From DASZMJ01 sp035551935 (lineage in GTDB: Bacteria > Planctomycetota > Planctomycetia > Isosphaerales > Isosphaeraceae): a stretch of 15,032 nt of DNA. The notes under the pieces were generated by a model, which was not told the DNA's origin, made no database searches, and saw only the letters and a list, made by a program, of their open reading frames with translations. Of the stretch, positions 1-7,471 are shown one piece after another. The first letter of the stretch is position 1; each line of letters begins with the position of its first letter. The position numbers were made by a program, and so were the translations under genes. Location: NCBI GenBank assembly GCA_035551935.1, contig DASZMJ010000100.1, forward strand, positions 1 through 15,032. Direction: 5' to 3'.

Positions 1-71
1 ACGTCACGGGTCGACCCCGACTGGCGCCACAAGCGGCGCCGCTGCCAGCCGTTGAGCTTGAGTCGTTCCAT
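1..71 (-). CDS. N-terminus of a probable IS630-type transposase (partial, runs off the left edge)
   Basis: Only 23 full codons are inside the window. They read MERLKLNGWQRRRLWRQ and then SGSTRD. The ATG has a good GGAGG six bases upstream (minus strand, positions 82-78), which supports a real start. The W-Q-R-R-R-L-x-R-Q pattern right after the start is, from memory, how many planctomycete IS630-like transposases and related winged-helix proteins begin, ahead of a helix-turn-helix. No catalytic DDE residues can be seen because the gene continues outside the window. It could also be a transposase remnant or an unrelated HTH protein. The family call is inference from very few residues. Confidence 0.45.
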   Translation of the reverse strand, partial: MERLKLNGWQRRRLWRQSGSTRD

Positions 72-72
72 G

Positions 73-98
73 GCGTGCCTCCGAAAGATCGGGCACGC
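73..98 (-). other. Stem-loop over the ribosome binding site of the partial transposase-like gene
   Basis: GCGTGCC at 73-79 and GGCACGC at 92-98 form a perfect 7-bp inverted repeat around a 12-base loop. On the minus strand the GGAGG Shine-Dalgarno sequence (82-78) lies partly in the stem and partly in the loop, just before the ATG at 71. In a transcript the hairpin could limit ribosome access. Several insertion sequences use such structures to stop translation from read-through transcripts. The fold is seen in the sequence; the role is inferred. The rest of 99-238 holds no gene. It includes a GATCGCGATC palindrome at 202-211 and a GGGGCG/CGCCCC stem at 168-185 without a T-run. Confidence 0.35.
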
Positions 99-238
99 AA
101 CGGATGGGCCGTGAAAAAACTACTGCGGACCTGCTTAGGCACGCTCGTGCGGCCCTACCGAGCTTTCGGGGCGCGATCTCGCCCCTCGGCCTGTCGTGTA
201 AGATCGCGATCCGAAGACGGGGGACAACCCCTCCGGAG

Positions 239-1123
239 CTAGCCGGCGAGCGCTTCGTCGATCGTGCGCCGGGCGATTCCGGCGAGCACCGGGTTGGTGC
301 CCCGATAGTACGGGAGTGCGATCAGCCCGAAGGACAATGCCCAGCCCCGGCCTCGCGCCCAGGTCGAATCATCCACCGTCAACGCCGCGCGGAATCCCTC
401 CCGGGTCTCGGCGGAGAGGACGGTCCACGCGGCCATCACGTCGCACGCCGGGTCGCCCACCCCCAGGCACCCGAAGTCGATGACCGCGCTGAGCCGCCCC
501 CCGGCGGCCAGCAGGTTCGCGGGATGGAGGTCCCCATGGATCCAGACGGGCGGGCCGTGCCACGCCGGGGCCCTCAGGGCTGCATCCCACGCCGCGGTCG
601 CCGCGTCGCCCTCGAGGGTGCCTCGCAGGGCCGCGATCGCGTCGCGGGTGGGCGCGTCCCGCATCGACAGCGGGACGCCGCGTGAGGAGTTGTGCCGCTC
701 CGGTGGCGGCCCGCCCGCGGCATCGATCCGTTGCAGGGCAGCGACAAACCCCGCCAGGTCGCGCGACACCTGGCGTAGATCGGCGATCCGCCCGGTGGAG
801 GTGTCCTCGCCTTCGAGCCACCGGTAGACCGACCAATCCCAGGGATAGCCCTCCCCGGGTCGACCCTTCGCGACCGGGATCGGGACGGCGAGCGGCAGGG
901 ACGGGGCGAGCCTCGGCAGCCACCGGTGTTCCTTGTCCACCTGTCCGGCGGCATCAGGGACGCGGGGGAGTCGTACGGCCATGGTATCGCCGAGTCGATA
1001 GAGCGCGTTGTCCGTGCCCGCGGACCGGACCGGCTCGATGTCGAGGCCCGCCCACCGCGGGAACTGCGCGGCGAGCAGCCGGCGCACGAGCGTCGCGCTT
1101 GTGCTCACCTCGTCGACATGCAT
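239..1123 (-). CDS. Aminoglycoside phosphotransferase-family protein (APH-like kinase)
   Basis: This 294-residue cytosolic protein has the protein-kinase-like APH fold. The catalytic loop HGDLHPAN is at residues 196-203, followed by the metal-binding DFG at 216-218 and a GDPACD motif at about 222-227. The N-terminal lobe contains a nucleotide-binding region around SAGTDNALYRLGDTMAVRLPR (approx. 34-54). These are the residues needed for ATP-dependent phosphorylation of a small molecule. The subfamily resembles the widespread chromosomal APH-like proteins that are often called resistance genes without proof, so the substrate is unknown. The frame stays open upstream to 1282, but the start MHVDEVS at 1123 matches the usual N-terminus of this subfamily; an ATG at 1144 is the alternative. 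The ribosome binding site is weak (CGGCGGG). It appears to stand alone: the next upstream minus-strand gene ends 356 bases away. Confidence 0.85.
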   Translation of the reverse strand: MHVDEVSTSATLVRRLLAAQFPRWAGLDIEPVRSAGTDNALYRLGDTMAVRLPRVPDAAGQVDKEHRWLPRLAPSLPLAVPIPVAKGRPGEGYPWDWSVYRWLEGEDTSTGRIADLRQVSRDLAGFVAALQRIDAAGGPPPERHNSSRGVPLSMRDAPTRDAIAALRGTLEGDAATAAWDAALRAPAWHGPPVWIHGDLHPANLLAAGGRLSAVIDFGCLGVGDPACDVMAAWTVLSAETREGFRAALTVDDSTWARGRGWALSFGLIALPYYRGTNPVLAGIARRTIDEALAG

Positions 1124-1479
1124 CCCGCCGGATGATCGGCACATAGGGCCGCCATGGAAGTTTGAGGCCGTTCCCCCGGGACGGCCCCATCGGCGAAGCC
1201 ATCGTCGGCCGGGAGGTCCCGAGTGGGCATCGACTCCATGAGCCGTGGCCTCGCCCGGCTCCCCCGAACACGGGTCGGACACGAGCCACGCGGCCCCGGT
1301 TCGCCCGTGGGTCTCCGCGTGGCCCCGGTCCGCGGGAATCCCGTCCTCCGCCCTCCACGTGGGGCTCCGACTTGAGAGCGACGTTCGACCCCGTCCGGGG
1401 GCTTCTGGCCAGGGCCCGAACTGGCCCCGAGTCTTCGAGGCGCCTGTCCCCTTCGAACCACCGAATCATCCCGAGCGGC
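1124..1479. other. Intergenic stretch with no supported gene
   Basis: This 356-base gap lies between the APH-like gene and the DUF1501 gene, both on the minus strand. It must contain the APH promoter and the 3' end of the operon transcript, but I see no convincing -35/-10 pair and no hairpin followed by a T-run. Several open frames cross it in both directions. Their arginine- and proline-rich translations look like high-GC noise and I recognise no domain. It may be an eroded gene or a plain spacer. Confidence 0.5.
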
Positions 1480-2958
1480 TCAGGCGAGGACCGGGGTCAC
1501 CACCTTGCCGGCCACGTCGGTCAGGCGGTAGTCGCGGCCGTTGAAGCGGTAGGTCAGGCGGGTGTGGTCGATGCCGAGCAGGTGCAGGACGGTCGCGTGC
1601 AGGTCGTTGACGCTGACGCGGTCGGCGACGGCCTTGTGGCCGAACTCGTCGGTGGCGCCGTGGTGGACGCCGCCCTGGACGCCGGCGCCGGCCATCCATG
1701 TCGTGAAGGCGTGGGGGTTGTGGTCGCGCCCGGTCCCCCCTTTCTGGACGATGGGCAGGCGACCGAACTCGCCGTTGCAAAGCACGAGCGTCGAGTCGAG
1801 CAGGCCGCGGGCCTTCAGGTCGGCGAGCAGGGCCGCGATCGGCCGGTCGGTCTCGAGCGCGAAGCCGCCGTGGTTCTTGACGATGTCCTGGTGGCCGTCC
1901 CAGCTCCGCTCGTTCTCCATGCCGCCGCTGTAGATCTGCACGAACCGGACCCCGCGCTCGACCAGCCGGCGCGCGATCAAGCATTGCCGGGCGAAGTGGC
2001 CGCACTTCTTGTCATCAAGTCCGTAGAGCGCCTTCGTCGCCGCCGACTCGCGACCGACGTCGAGCGCCTCGGGCGCGGCCATCTGCATCCGGTAGGCCAG
2101 CTCGAACGACTCGATCCGCGCGGCCAGAGCGGCCTCGTCCGGGTGCCGCGCCAGGTCGCGGCGATTGAGCTTCTGGAGCAGCGCGAGCTGCCCCCGCTGG
2201 GCGGCGTCGGTGGTCTCGGGGAGGCGTTCGAGGTTGTCGATCGGCGCCCCCTGGGCGTTGAGGGCCGTCCCCTGATACACGCCCGGCAGGAAGCCGGCGC
2301 CCCAGTTCTGCGAGTGCCCCTTCGGCAGGCCGCGGCCGAGCGTGTCGTACATCACCACGAAGCCCGGCAGGTCACGGCTCTCCGACCCGAGGCCGTACGT
2401 CACCCACGCCCCGACGCACGGGAAGCCCATCCTGCTCATCCCCGTGTTGATCTCGAAGAGCGCGGGCGAATGGTTATTCGTCTCCGTGAAACACGAGTGG
2501 ATGAAGGCCATCTCGTCCACGTGCCGCGCCAGGTTCGGGAAGATCTCCGAGGCCCACGCCCCCGACTCACCGTGCCGGGCAAACTTGAAGGGTGACTTCA
2601 TCAGCGGGCCGACCTGGTCGGTGAAGAACCCGGTGTTCTTGTCGAAGCCGGGCAGCTCCTTGCCGTCCCATTTCTCGAGTTCGGGCTTGTGGTCCCACGT
2701 GTCGACCTGGCTCGGGCCGCCGTTCAGGAAGAGCCAGATGACCGACCGCGCCTTCGAGGCGAAATGCCCCGGTCGCGGCGCCATCGGGTCGAGCGCGCGA
2801 CCGTCGTCGGCCTTCGCGGCCGGGGCGAGAAGTCCCTGGCCGTCGAGCAACGCCGCCAGGGCGAGCATCCCCGCGCCGCCGCCGGTGCGACGGAGGAAGG
2901 CCCGTCGCGAGGGGAACATCGGCGCGGGCGTGGCGAATGCGGTCGGATGGTGCGACAT
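1480..2958 (-). CDS. DUF1501 domain protein, Tat-exported
   Basis: This 492-residue protein belongs to the DUF1501 family, which has a sulfatase/alkaline-phosphatase-like fold and is greatly expanded in planctomycetes. A twin-arginine signal is visible: SRRAFLRR at residues 17-24, followed by a hydrophobic stretch (about 28-46) and AKA-D near 48-51, so export as a folded protein is likely. Family landmarks are WLFLNGGPSQVDTWD (75-89), FTETNNHSP (157-165), GEFGR (396-400), GRDHNPHAFTTWMAG (410-424) and NDLHATVLHLLGIDH (451-465). The common form of the fourth landmark is EFGRTP; here it is GEFGRLP. The ATG is preceded by GAGGT and lies 12 bases after the stop of the DUF1549/DUF1553 gene, so it is the last gene of that operon. 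The family's biochemical function is not established; it is usually found beside a PSCyt1/PSD1 partner, as here. Confidence 0.9.
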   Translation of the reverse strand: MSHHPTAFATPAPMFPSRRAFLRRTGGGAGMLALAALLDGQGLLAPAAKADDGRALDPMAPRPGHFASKARSVIWLFLNGGPSQVDTWDHKPELEKWDGKELPGFDKNTGFFTDQVGPLMKSPFKFARHGESGAWASEIFPNLARHVDEMAFIHSCFTETNNHSPALFEINTGMSRMGFPCVGAWVTYGLGSESRDLPGFVVMYDTLGRGLPKGHSQNWGAGFLPGVYQGTALNAQGAPIDNLERLPETTDAAQRGQLALLQKLNRRDLARHPDEAALAARIESFELAYRMQMAAPEALDVGRESAATKALYGLDDKKCGHFARQCLIARRLVERGVRFVQIYSGGMENERSWDGHQDIVKNHGGFALETDRPIAALLADLKARGLLDSTLVLCNGEFGRLPIVQKGGTGRDHNPHAFTTWMAGAGVQGGVHHGATDEFGHKAVADRVSVNDLHATVLHLLGIDHTRLTYRFNGRDYRLTDVAGKVVTPVLA

Positions 2959-2970
2959 GCTTTGACCTCG

Positions 2971-5900
2971 TCACTCGACCTCGATGAACTCGTTGAGGCC
3001 CAGGATCGCCTGGCAGAAGTCGGCCAGTGCCGCCGCCTGGCCGTCTCCCTGCCCGGCCTCGCGATGCAGGTTCGCCTGCTCGGCGAGGAAGCCGAGGGCG
3101 TCGCGCAGCTCGTCGTCGCTCGGCGGCCGGGCGAGGGCGATCCGGTACGCGGACCGTACGGAGTCCTCGAGCGATCCGCCCGGCTTCGGCGCGATCCGGC
3201 GGGCGAAGCCGACGGCCCAGTCGCGGACGATCGGGCTGTTCATGAGCATCAGCGCCTGCGGCGCCACGGTCGTCGCCGGCCGCGCGCCGACGCCGGAGAG
3301 GGCGTCGGGCGCGTCGAAGAGCGTCATCATCGGGATGAGCTTCGACCGCTTCACGGTGAAGTAGATGCTCCGACGCCGCTGCCGTTCGTCGAGCGTGCCG
3401 GGGCCGAACATCCTCGGGTCGAGCCGGCCCGAGACGGCCAGCATCGCGTCGCGGATCGCCTCCGCCTCCAGGCGACGCCGGGGGTATCGCCAGAGGAGCC
3501 GATCGTCCGGGTCGATCGAGGCCTTGCTCGGGTCGATTCTTGAAGATTGCTGATACGCGGCACTGAGCAGGATTCGCTTGTGGATCGGCTTGAGCCGCCA
3601 GCCCCCCTGGACGAGGTCGGTGGCCAGCCATTCGAGCAGGTCCGGGTGCGACGGCTTCTCGCCCTGCGCGCCGAAGTCGCTCGGCGTCGCGACGATCCCG
3701 CTGCCGAAGTGGTGCTGCCAGAGCCGGTTGACGATCACCCGCGCCAGCAGGGCGCCGGCCCCCTCGTCCGCGTCGGTGAGCCAGCGAGCCAAGGCGAGCC
3801 TGCGATAAGACGTCCGCCAGCCGGGCGGCGGGGCGACCTGCCAGTGCTTCTCGGCGTCGGATGCTGTTGTGAGCACTTGCAAGAACGCCTGCGACGCCTC
3901 GCCCATCTTCTGGTTCGGGTCGCCGCGGCGGAGGAAGTGGGTCTTCTCGAGGAAGTCGGACCCTTGCGTGTGCAGGCGGACCGCGGGCAGCCCCTCCGAG
4001 CTGATCAGCGCCTTGACCCCCTCGGACTTCGGCGCGGTCTTCGCGTGGTCGTCGAGGGCCTTCTTGAGCGCCCGCCACTCGACGTCGATCGTCCTGTACC
4101 ACGCGAGCAGCGCGGCCGTTTGCTTGTCGTCGCGCCGGTCGCGATTCGTCGCGAGGGTCGGCCGGATGGCGGCGGGGATGCCGTCGTCGTCGAGGCCGAC
4201 GGGTCGCGGCGAGGAGGTCGCCGAGAACCGCAGTCGGCCGATGTTGTGGCCGGTGTTGCCGCGGAAGTCGAGCCGGAACGTCAACGTCGCGCCGGCGTCG
4301 TTGCGGACGTCGTTGCCCAGCTCGAAGGCCGCGGCGTGGTCGCGGCCGAACTGCGGGTCGATCGCCCAGCCCGACTTCGGGTCGTCGTCGATCGCCGCGG
4401 CGACCGGCAGGCCGGCCTGCTCGAAGCTGGCCTTGGGATTGATCAGGTGCGCCTCGGTCTTCGCGCCGATGCCGTAGCGCGGGCCGATCGTCAGCTTCAG
4501 GTCGGTCAGGTCGAAGTTGCCGTTCGGTGCCCGACCCGGCCCCCCCTTGACGAGCCTCGGGTCGGCCAATGCCTCGACGCGCACCGCGGTGATCTCGGGC
4601 AAGTCGCAGGCGGTGACGATCGTATACGTGTCGAATTCCGCATTCGTGCCGCCGACCTCCAGCGCGTTGTCGTCGAGCTCCTTGAACGTCGCGCCGCCGG
4701 CCGACTTCATCTCGATCGGCTCGAGCGCCACCCAGCGCGGGGGCTCGTGGCTCGTCGATCGGCCCTCCTCCCACGCTTCGAGCCGCGATGGGAGTCGGTC
4801 CTTCTCGAACGCCTCCAAAGCCGCGACGTAGGGGGCGTGTTCCTTCTCGTACTTCTCCTTCGCCCTGGCGAAGCCCTTCGGGTCGGCGACGAGGTCGACC
4901 TCGGTCCGGACGGTCGTGGTGAAGGTGGAGAGGAGTCGGTAATAGTCGCGCTGAGGGATCGGGTCGAACTTGTGGTCGTGGCAGCGGGCGCAGCCGATCG
5001 TGAGGCCGAGGAAGGCGGTGCCGGTGGTCTGGAGGATGTCGTCGAGCTCGTCGTAGCGCTCCTTCTCGACCTGATTGGCGGTGATCTGAGTGCTGTGGAC
5101 CCCCGCGGCGAGGAAGCCGGTCGCCTTGAGCGCCAGGTTGTCGTCGGGGGCGAGCTCGTCCCCGGCGAGCTGCCGCTGGACGAAGGTGTCGTACGGCAGG
5201 TCGCGGTTCAGCGCCTCGATGACGAAGTCGCGGTAGTGGTACGCCGTCGGCCGGTCGTAGTCGTGCTCGAAGCCGTGGCTCTCGGCGAACCGCGCCAGGT
5301 CGAGCCAGTGTCGCGCCCAGCGCTCGCCGTAATGGGGGCTGTCGAGGAGGCGGTCGACGACGATTTCGAAGGCGTTCGGGGACTTGTCATCGACGAACGC
5401 CTCGACTTCTTCCGGAGTCGGCGGCAATCCTGTCACGTCGAGGTACGCCCTTCGGATCAAGGCGCGGCGGCCGGCCGACTCGCTCGGGGCGATACCTTTC
5501 GCCTCAAGGAACGAGAGGATGAAGCGGTCGATGGGCGACCGGCACCACGTCTCATCGCGCACCCTCGGCGGCGCGACGGCCTTCAACGGGCGGAATGCCC
5601 ATCCGTTTCGCGCCGCTTCGATGTCGATCGGCTTCTTCGCGGCCCGGGCCCCGTCGGCGCGCGGATCGGGCGCGCCGCGGCGGACCCAGTCGGTCAGGGT
5701 CGCGACCTCGGCGGCGTCGAGCCTGGCCTTCGGCGGCATCTGGAGCGCGGGGTCGTCGTAGCGGATCGCCTTGACGAGTAGGCTCTCCTCCGGCTTGCCG
5801 GGCACGATCGCCGGCCCCGAATCGCCGCCGGTCGTCCAGCCCGCCTTCGTATCGAGCAAGAGCCCGCCGCGCACCTTCTTCGCGCGGCTCGAATGGCAGT

Positions 5901-6027
5901 TATAACACCGCTCCGCCAGGATCGGCCGGACCTTCGCCTCGAAGAACGCCGTCCCCTCCGCGTCCGGCCCCTCGGCCCGGGCGAGCGAGCCCAGCATCAT
6001 GAGGATCAAGGCCGTTCGACCGATCAT
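2971..6027 (-). CDS. Planctomycete cytochrome c (PSCyt1) - DUF1549 - DUF1553 (PSD1) protein
   Basis: This 1018-residue exported protein has a Sec-type signal peptide (residues 1-18, cleavage near ARA-EG). A PSCyt1 domain follows, with the heme-binding CYNCH at 41-45. DUF1549 (PSCyt2) occupies about 160-370 and contains a second c-type heme motif, CARCH, at 346-350. A region at about 430-610 has beta-rich, concanavalin-like character (NAEFDTYTIV, TLTFRLDFRGNTGHNIG). DUF1553 (PSD1) covers about 740-990, with WRTSYRRLALARWL near its start and APQALMLMNSP at 922-932. Such proteins are typical of planctomycetes and are thought to act outside the cytoplasmic membrane in electron transfer or polymer processing, but no reaction is proven. 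The start overlaps the stop of the upstream Uma2 gene by four bases (ATGA), suggesting translational coupling. The DUF1501 gene follows after 12 bases, the usual partnership. Confidence 0.93.
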   Translation of the reverse strand: MIGRTALILMMLGSLARAEGPDAEGTAFFEAKVRPILAERCYNCHSSRAKKVRGGLLLDTKAGWTTGGDSGPAIVPGKPEESLLVKAIRYDDPALQMPPKARLDAAEVATLTDWVRRGAPDPRADGARAAKKPIDIEAARNGWAFRPLKAVAPPRVRDETWCRSPIDRFILSFLEAKGIAPSESAGRRALIRRAYLDVTGLPPTPEEVEAFVDDKSPNAFEIVVDRLLDSPHYGERWARHWLDLARFAESHGFEHDYDRPTAYHYRDFVIEALNRDLPYDTFVQRQLAGDELAPDDNLALKATGFLAAGVHSTQITANQVEKERYDELDDILQTTGTAFLGLTIGCARCHDHKFDPIPQRDYYRLLSTFTTTVRTEVDLVADPKGFARAKEKYEKEHAPYVAALEAFEKDRLPSRLEAWEEGRSTSHEPPRWVALEPIEMKSAGGATFKELDDNALEVGGTNAEFDTYTIVTACDLPEITAVRVEALADPRLVKGGPGRAPNGNFDLTDLKLTIGPRYGIGAKTEAHLINPKASFEQAGLPVAAAIDDDPKSGWAIDPQFGRDHAAAFELGNDVRNDAGATLTFRLDFRGNTGHNIGRLRFSATSSPRPVGLDDDGIPAAIRPTLATNRDRRDDKQTAALLAWYRTIDVEWRALKKALDDHAKTAPKSEGVKALISSEGLPAVRLHTQGSDFLEKTHFLRRGDPNQKMGEASQAFLQVLTTASDAEKHWQVAPPPGWRTSYRRLALARWLTDADEGAGALLARVIVNRLWQHHFGSGIVATPSDFGAQGEKPSHPDLLEWLATDLVQGGWRLKPIHKRILLSAAYQQSSRIDPSKASIDPDDRLLWRYPRRRLEAEAIRDAMLAVSGRLDPRMFGPGTLDERQRRRSIYFTVKRSKLIPMMTLFDAPDALSGVGARPATTVAPQALMLMNSPIVRDWAVGFARRIAPKPGGSLEDSVRSAYRIALARPPSDDELRDALGFLAEQANLHREAGQGDGQAAALADFCQAILGLNEFIEVE

Positions 6028-6713
6028 GCCTGGTCTCCCTTGCGGCGCCTTGGCCGTCGTCGGGGCCTCAGCTCATCGCGGACCCAGCGATCGAGCAACC
6101 GAGCCCTCTGGAGCTCGCCGAGCACCGCGGCCTGCATCACGATCGCGAGGACTCGTTCCCGTTCGAGCATCGGCAAGTTCGGGCTCGTCTCGACTTCGGT
6201 CCAGCGCCCCTCGTCGAGTCGGAGGAATCGCAATGTCGCCGGACCTGGCGGTCGGTGGCGGAAGTGCCAGACCTCCGGCACTCCGATGCGCGCGTAGGCT
6301 CGAAGGGCGAGTTGTGGTGGGTGACCGACCTCGACCTCGATGACCAGATCGGGAACTGGGTCGGTGTCGACGTCGATTTCACGACCCTCGACTCGTGGCG
6401 CGTTCGCGAGATAGAAGGCGACGTCCGGCATCTTGCCGGCATCCATGCCGACCCGCTCCCAGAGGGCGGACCCGATCGTACGCGCCTCGATCATCAAGCC
6501 GCGGGTGACGGCCTTGACCACGTCTCTGAGTGCGTCCTCATACCCTTCCTGCAAGACACCGGGGCTCATGAGAAGCAGGTCTCCGTCGACGTACGTGATC
6601 CGCACCGGCCCGTCGCCGACGAGGGCCTTCGCGTGCTGAAACCCCGCCCAGCCGACCCCTGACAGGGGGGTCCAGCGATCCGTTGCGGCGTTCGACTCGA
6701 TCGCGATGGACAT
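6024..6713 (-). CDS. Uma2-family protein (DUF820, PD-(D/E)XK nuclease-like), copy 1
   Basis: This 229-residue protein has the Uma2 layout: YVDGDLLLMSP (41-51), PDVAFYL (96-102), PDLVIEVEVG (121-130) and GVPEVW (144-149). The Asp and Glu of PDLVIEV (D122, E126) correspond to acidic residues of the restriction-endonuclease-like core. The lysine that many Uma2 proteins carry about a dozen residues before the GVPE.W motif is absent here: the segment reads LALRAYARIG. The C-terminus is a basic tail (RRRPRRRK near 218-225), possibly nucleic-acid binding. The start has GAGGAGGG about seven bases upstream. It overlaps the next gene by four bases and follows the second Uma2 gene after 18 bases, so it sits inside the operon. 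Uma2 proteins are abundant in planctomycetes and cyanobacteria; their cellular role is unknown. Confidence 0.85.
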   Translation of the reverse strand: MSIAIESNAATDRWTPLSGVGWAGFQHAKALVGDGPVRITYVDGDLLLMSPGVLQEGYEDALRDVVKAVTRGLMIEARTIGSALWERVGMDAGKMPDVAFYLANAPRVEGREIDVDTDPVPDLVIEVEVGHPPQLALRAYARIGVPEVWHFRHRPPGPATLRFLRLDEGRWTEVETSPNLPMLERERVLAIVMQAAVLGELQRARLLDRWVRDELRPRRRPRRRKGDQA

Positions 6714-6731
6714 CGACCGCCCTCCTCGGAT

Positions 6732-7409
6732 TCAACCGCCCGCGCGCCGGGGGGCGAGCATGGCCTGGACCCACTGGCGGAAGCCGGCGAGCCAGATTTG
6801 GTCGTCGGAATCCAGGTGAAGTTTGATCTGGTCGAAGAGCTCGGCGGCCGACAGGAACGGGAAGGCCCGGCTGGTCTCGCTCGTGGAGTAACGGCCTCGC
6901 GGTCCACGCACCAGGAACCCGAGGCCGGCCGCGTCCGCGACCCATATCTCGGGCACGTGGAGTCGACGCCAGGTCCTGACCGCCTCGGTCGCCCGGTGGG
7001 TGACGACGGCCTCGATCGCGAGGTCGGGGGGCGGATCGGTCCGCAGGTCGATCCGCTTCTTGCCCCGGATGCGGGCGACGTTCTCATGGAGATAAAAGGT
7101 CACGTCGCCCTGGATCCCGGCATCAAGCCCACGTCGCTTGTAGGTTGCCTCGCGGGTCGCGTAGCAAGGGATCTGGAAGACCTCGATGATGACCTTCACC
7201 GAGTCACTGAGCCTGTCGGATAAACGCTCGTGCTCGATGCTCGTCGGCGACATCAGCGTCAGATCCCCGTCGAGGTAGATGAGGCGCGGCGAGCGGCGGC
7301 CGTCGAGGATCTCGAGCATGCCGAGGTAGCCGGCCCAGCCGACCTGCTCGAGGCGGAACCATCGGCCGCCCGTGGAGCGGCCGGCCTGCTCCTGCGGGAT
7401 CGTCGCCAT
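6732..7409 (-). CDS. Uma2-family protein (DUF820, PD-(D/E)XK nuclease-like), copy 2
   Basis: This 225-residue protein is a paralogue of the gene just downstream. Shared landmarks are GWAGYLG (24-30), YLDGDLTLMSP (45-55), GDVTFYL (101-107), PDLAIEAVV (128-136) and VPEIW (152-156). The acidic pair of PDLAIEA is kept (D129, E133), but the usual core lysine is again missing (TEAVRTWRRLHVP). The open frame runs on far upstream, but that part is the antisense of the aldehyde dehydrogenase; the ATG at 7409 has GGAGG ten bases upstream and gives the normal family N-terminus. It is the first gene of the four-gene minus-strand set and lies 62 bases after the aldehyde dehydrogenase stop. The two copies differ in most positions, so the duplication is old or they arrived separately. 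Confidence 0.83.
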   Translation of the reverse strand: MATIPQEQAGRSTGGRWFRLEQVGWAGYLGMLEILDGRRSPRLIYLDGDLTLMSPTSIEHERLSDRLSDSVKVIIEVFQIPCYATREATYKRRGLDAGIQGDVTFYLHENVARIRGKKRIDLRTDPPPDLAIEAVVTHRATEAVRTWRRLHVPEIWVADAAGLGFLVRGPRGRYSTSETSRAFPFLSAAELFDQIKLHLDSDDQIWLAGFRQWVQAMLAPRRAGG

Positions 7410-7427
7410 TCGGGGAGGGCCTCCGGC

Positions 7428-7459
7428 GGAGGGTCGGGTGGGGTTGCGGGGAGGGTCGG
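7428..7459. repeat. Pair of 10-bp direct repeats upstream of the Uma2-led operon
   Basis: GGAGGGTCGG occurs at 7428-7437 and again at 7450-7459, start to start 22 bases, about two helical turns. The repeats fill most of the 62-base gap between the aldehyde dehydrogenase stop and the first Uma2 start. They could be a regulator site for the operon. The gap is G-rich on the plus strand, so chance is also possible. No promoter could be read with confidence. Confidence 0.3.
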
Positions 7460-7471
7460 ACACCCTTGAGC

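Noticed and set aside
158..189. GC-rich stem (GGGGCG/CGCCCC) downstream of the APH-like gene as a terminator
   Set aside because: No T-run follows on either strand, so it cannot be called an intrinsic terminator.
1441..1486. CGCCTG ... CAGGCG inverted repeat at the end of the DUF1501 gene
   Set aside because: The loop would be 34 bases and no T-run follows; a 6-base match at this distance is expected by chance in GC-rich DNA.
1162..2595. Plus-strand open frame of 477 codons opposite the DUF1501 gene and its 3' flank
   Set aside because: The translation is rich in Arg, Val, Asp and Gly with no domain, and it lies antisense to a clear DUF1501 gene. High-GC genomes give such shadow frames routinely.
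3547..5781. Plus-strand open frame of 744 codons opposite the PSCyt1/DUF1553 gene
   Set aside because: It is antisense to a well-supported gene and is made of low-complexity Arg/Val/Glu/Asp-rich sequence without recognisable motifs.
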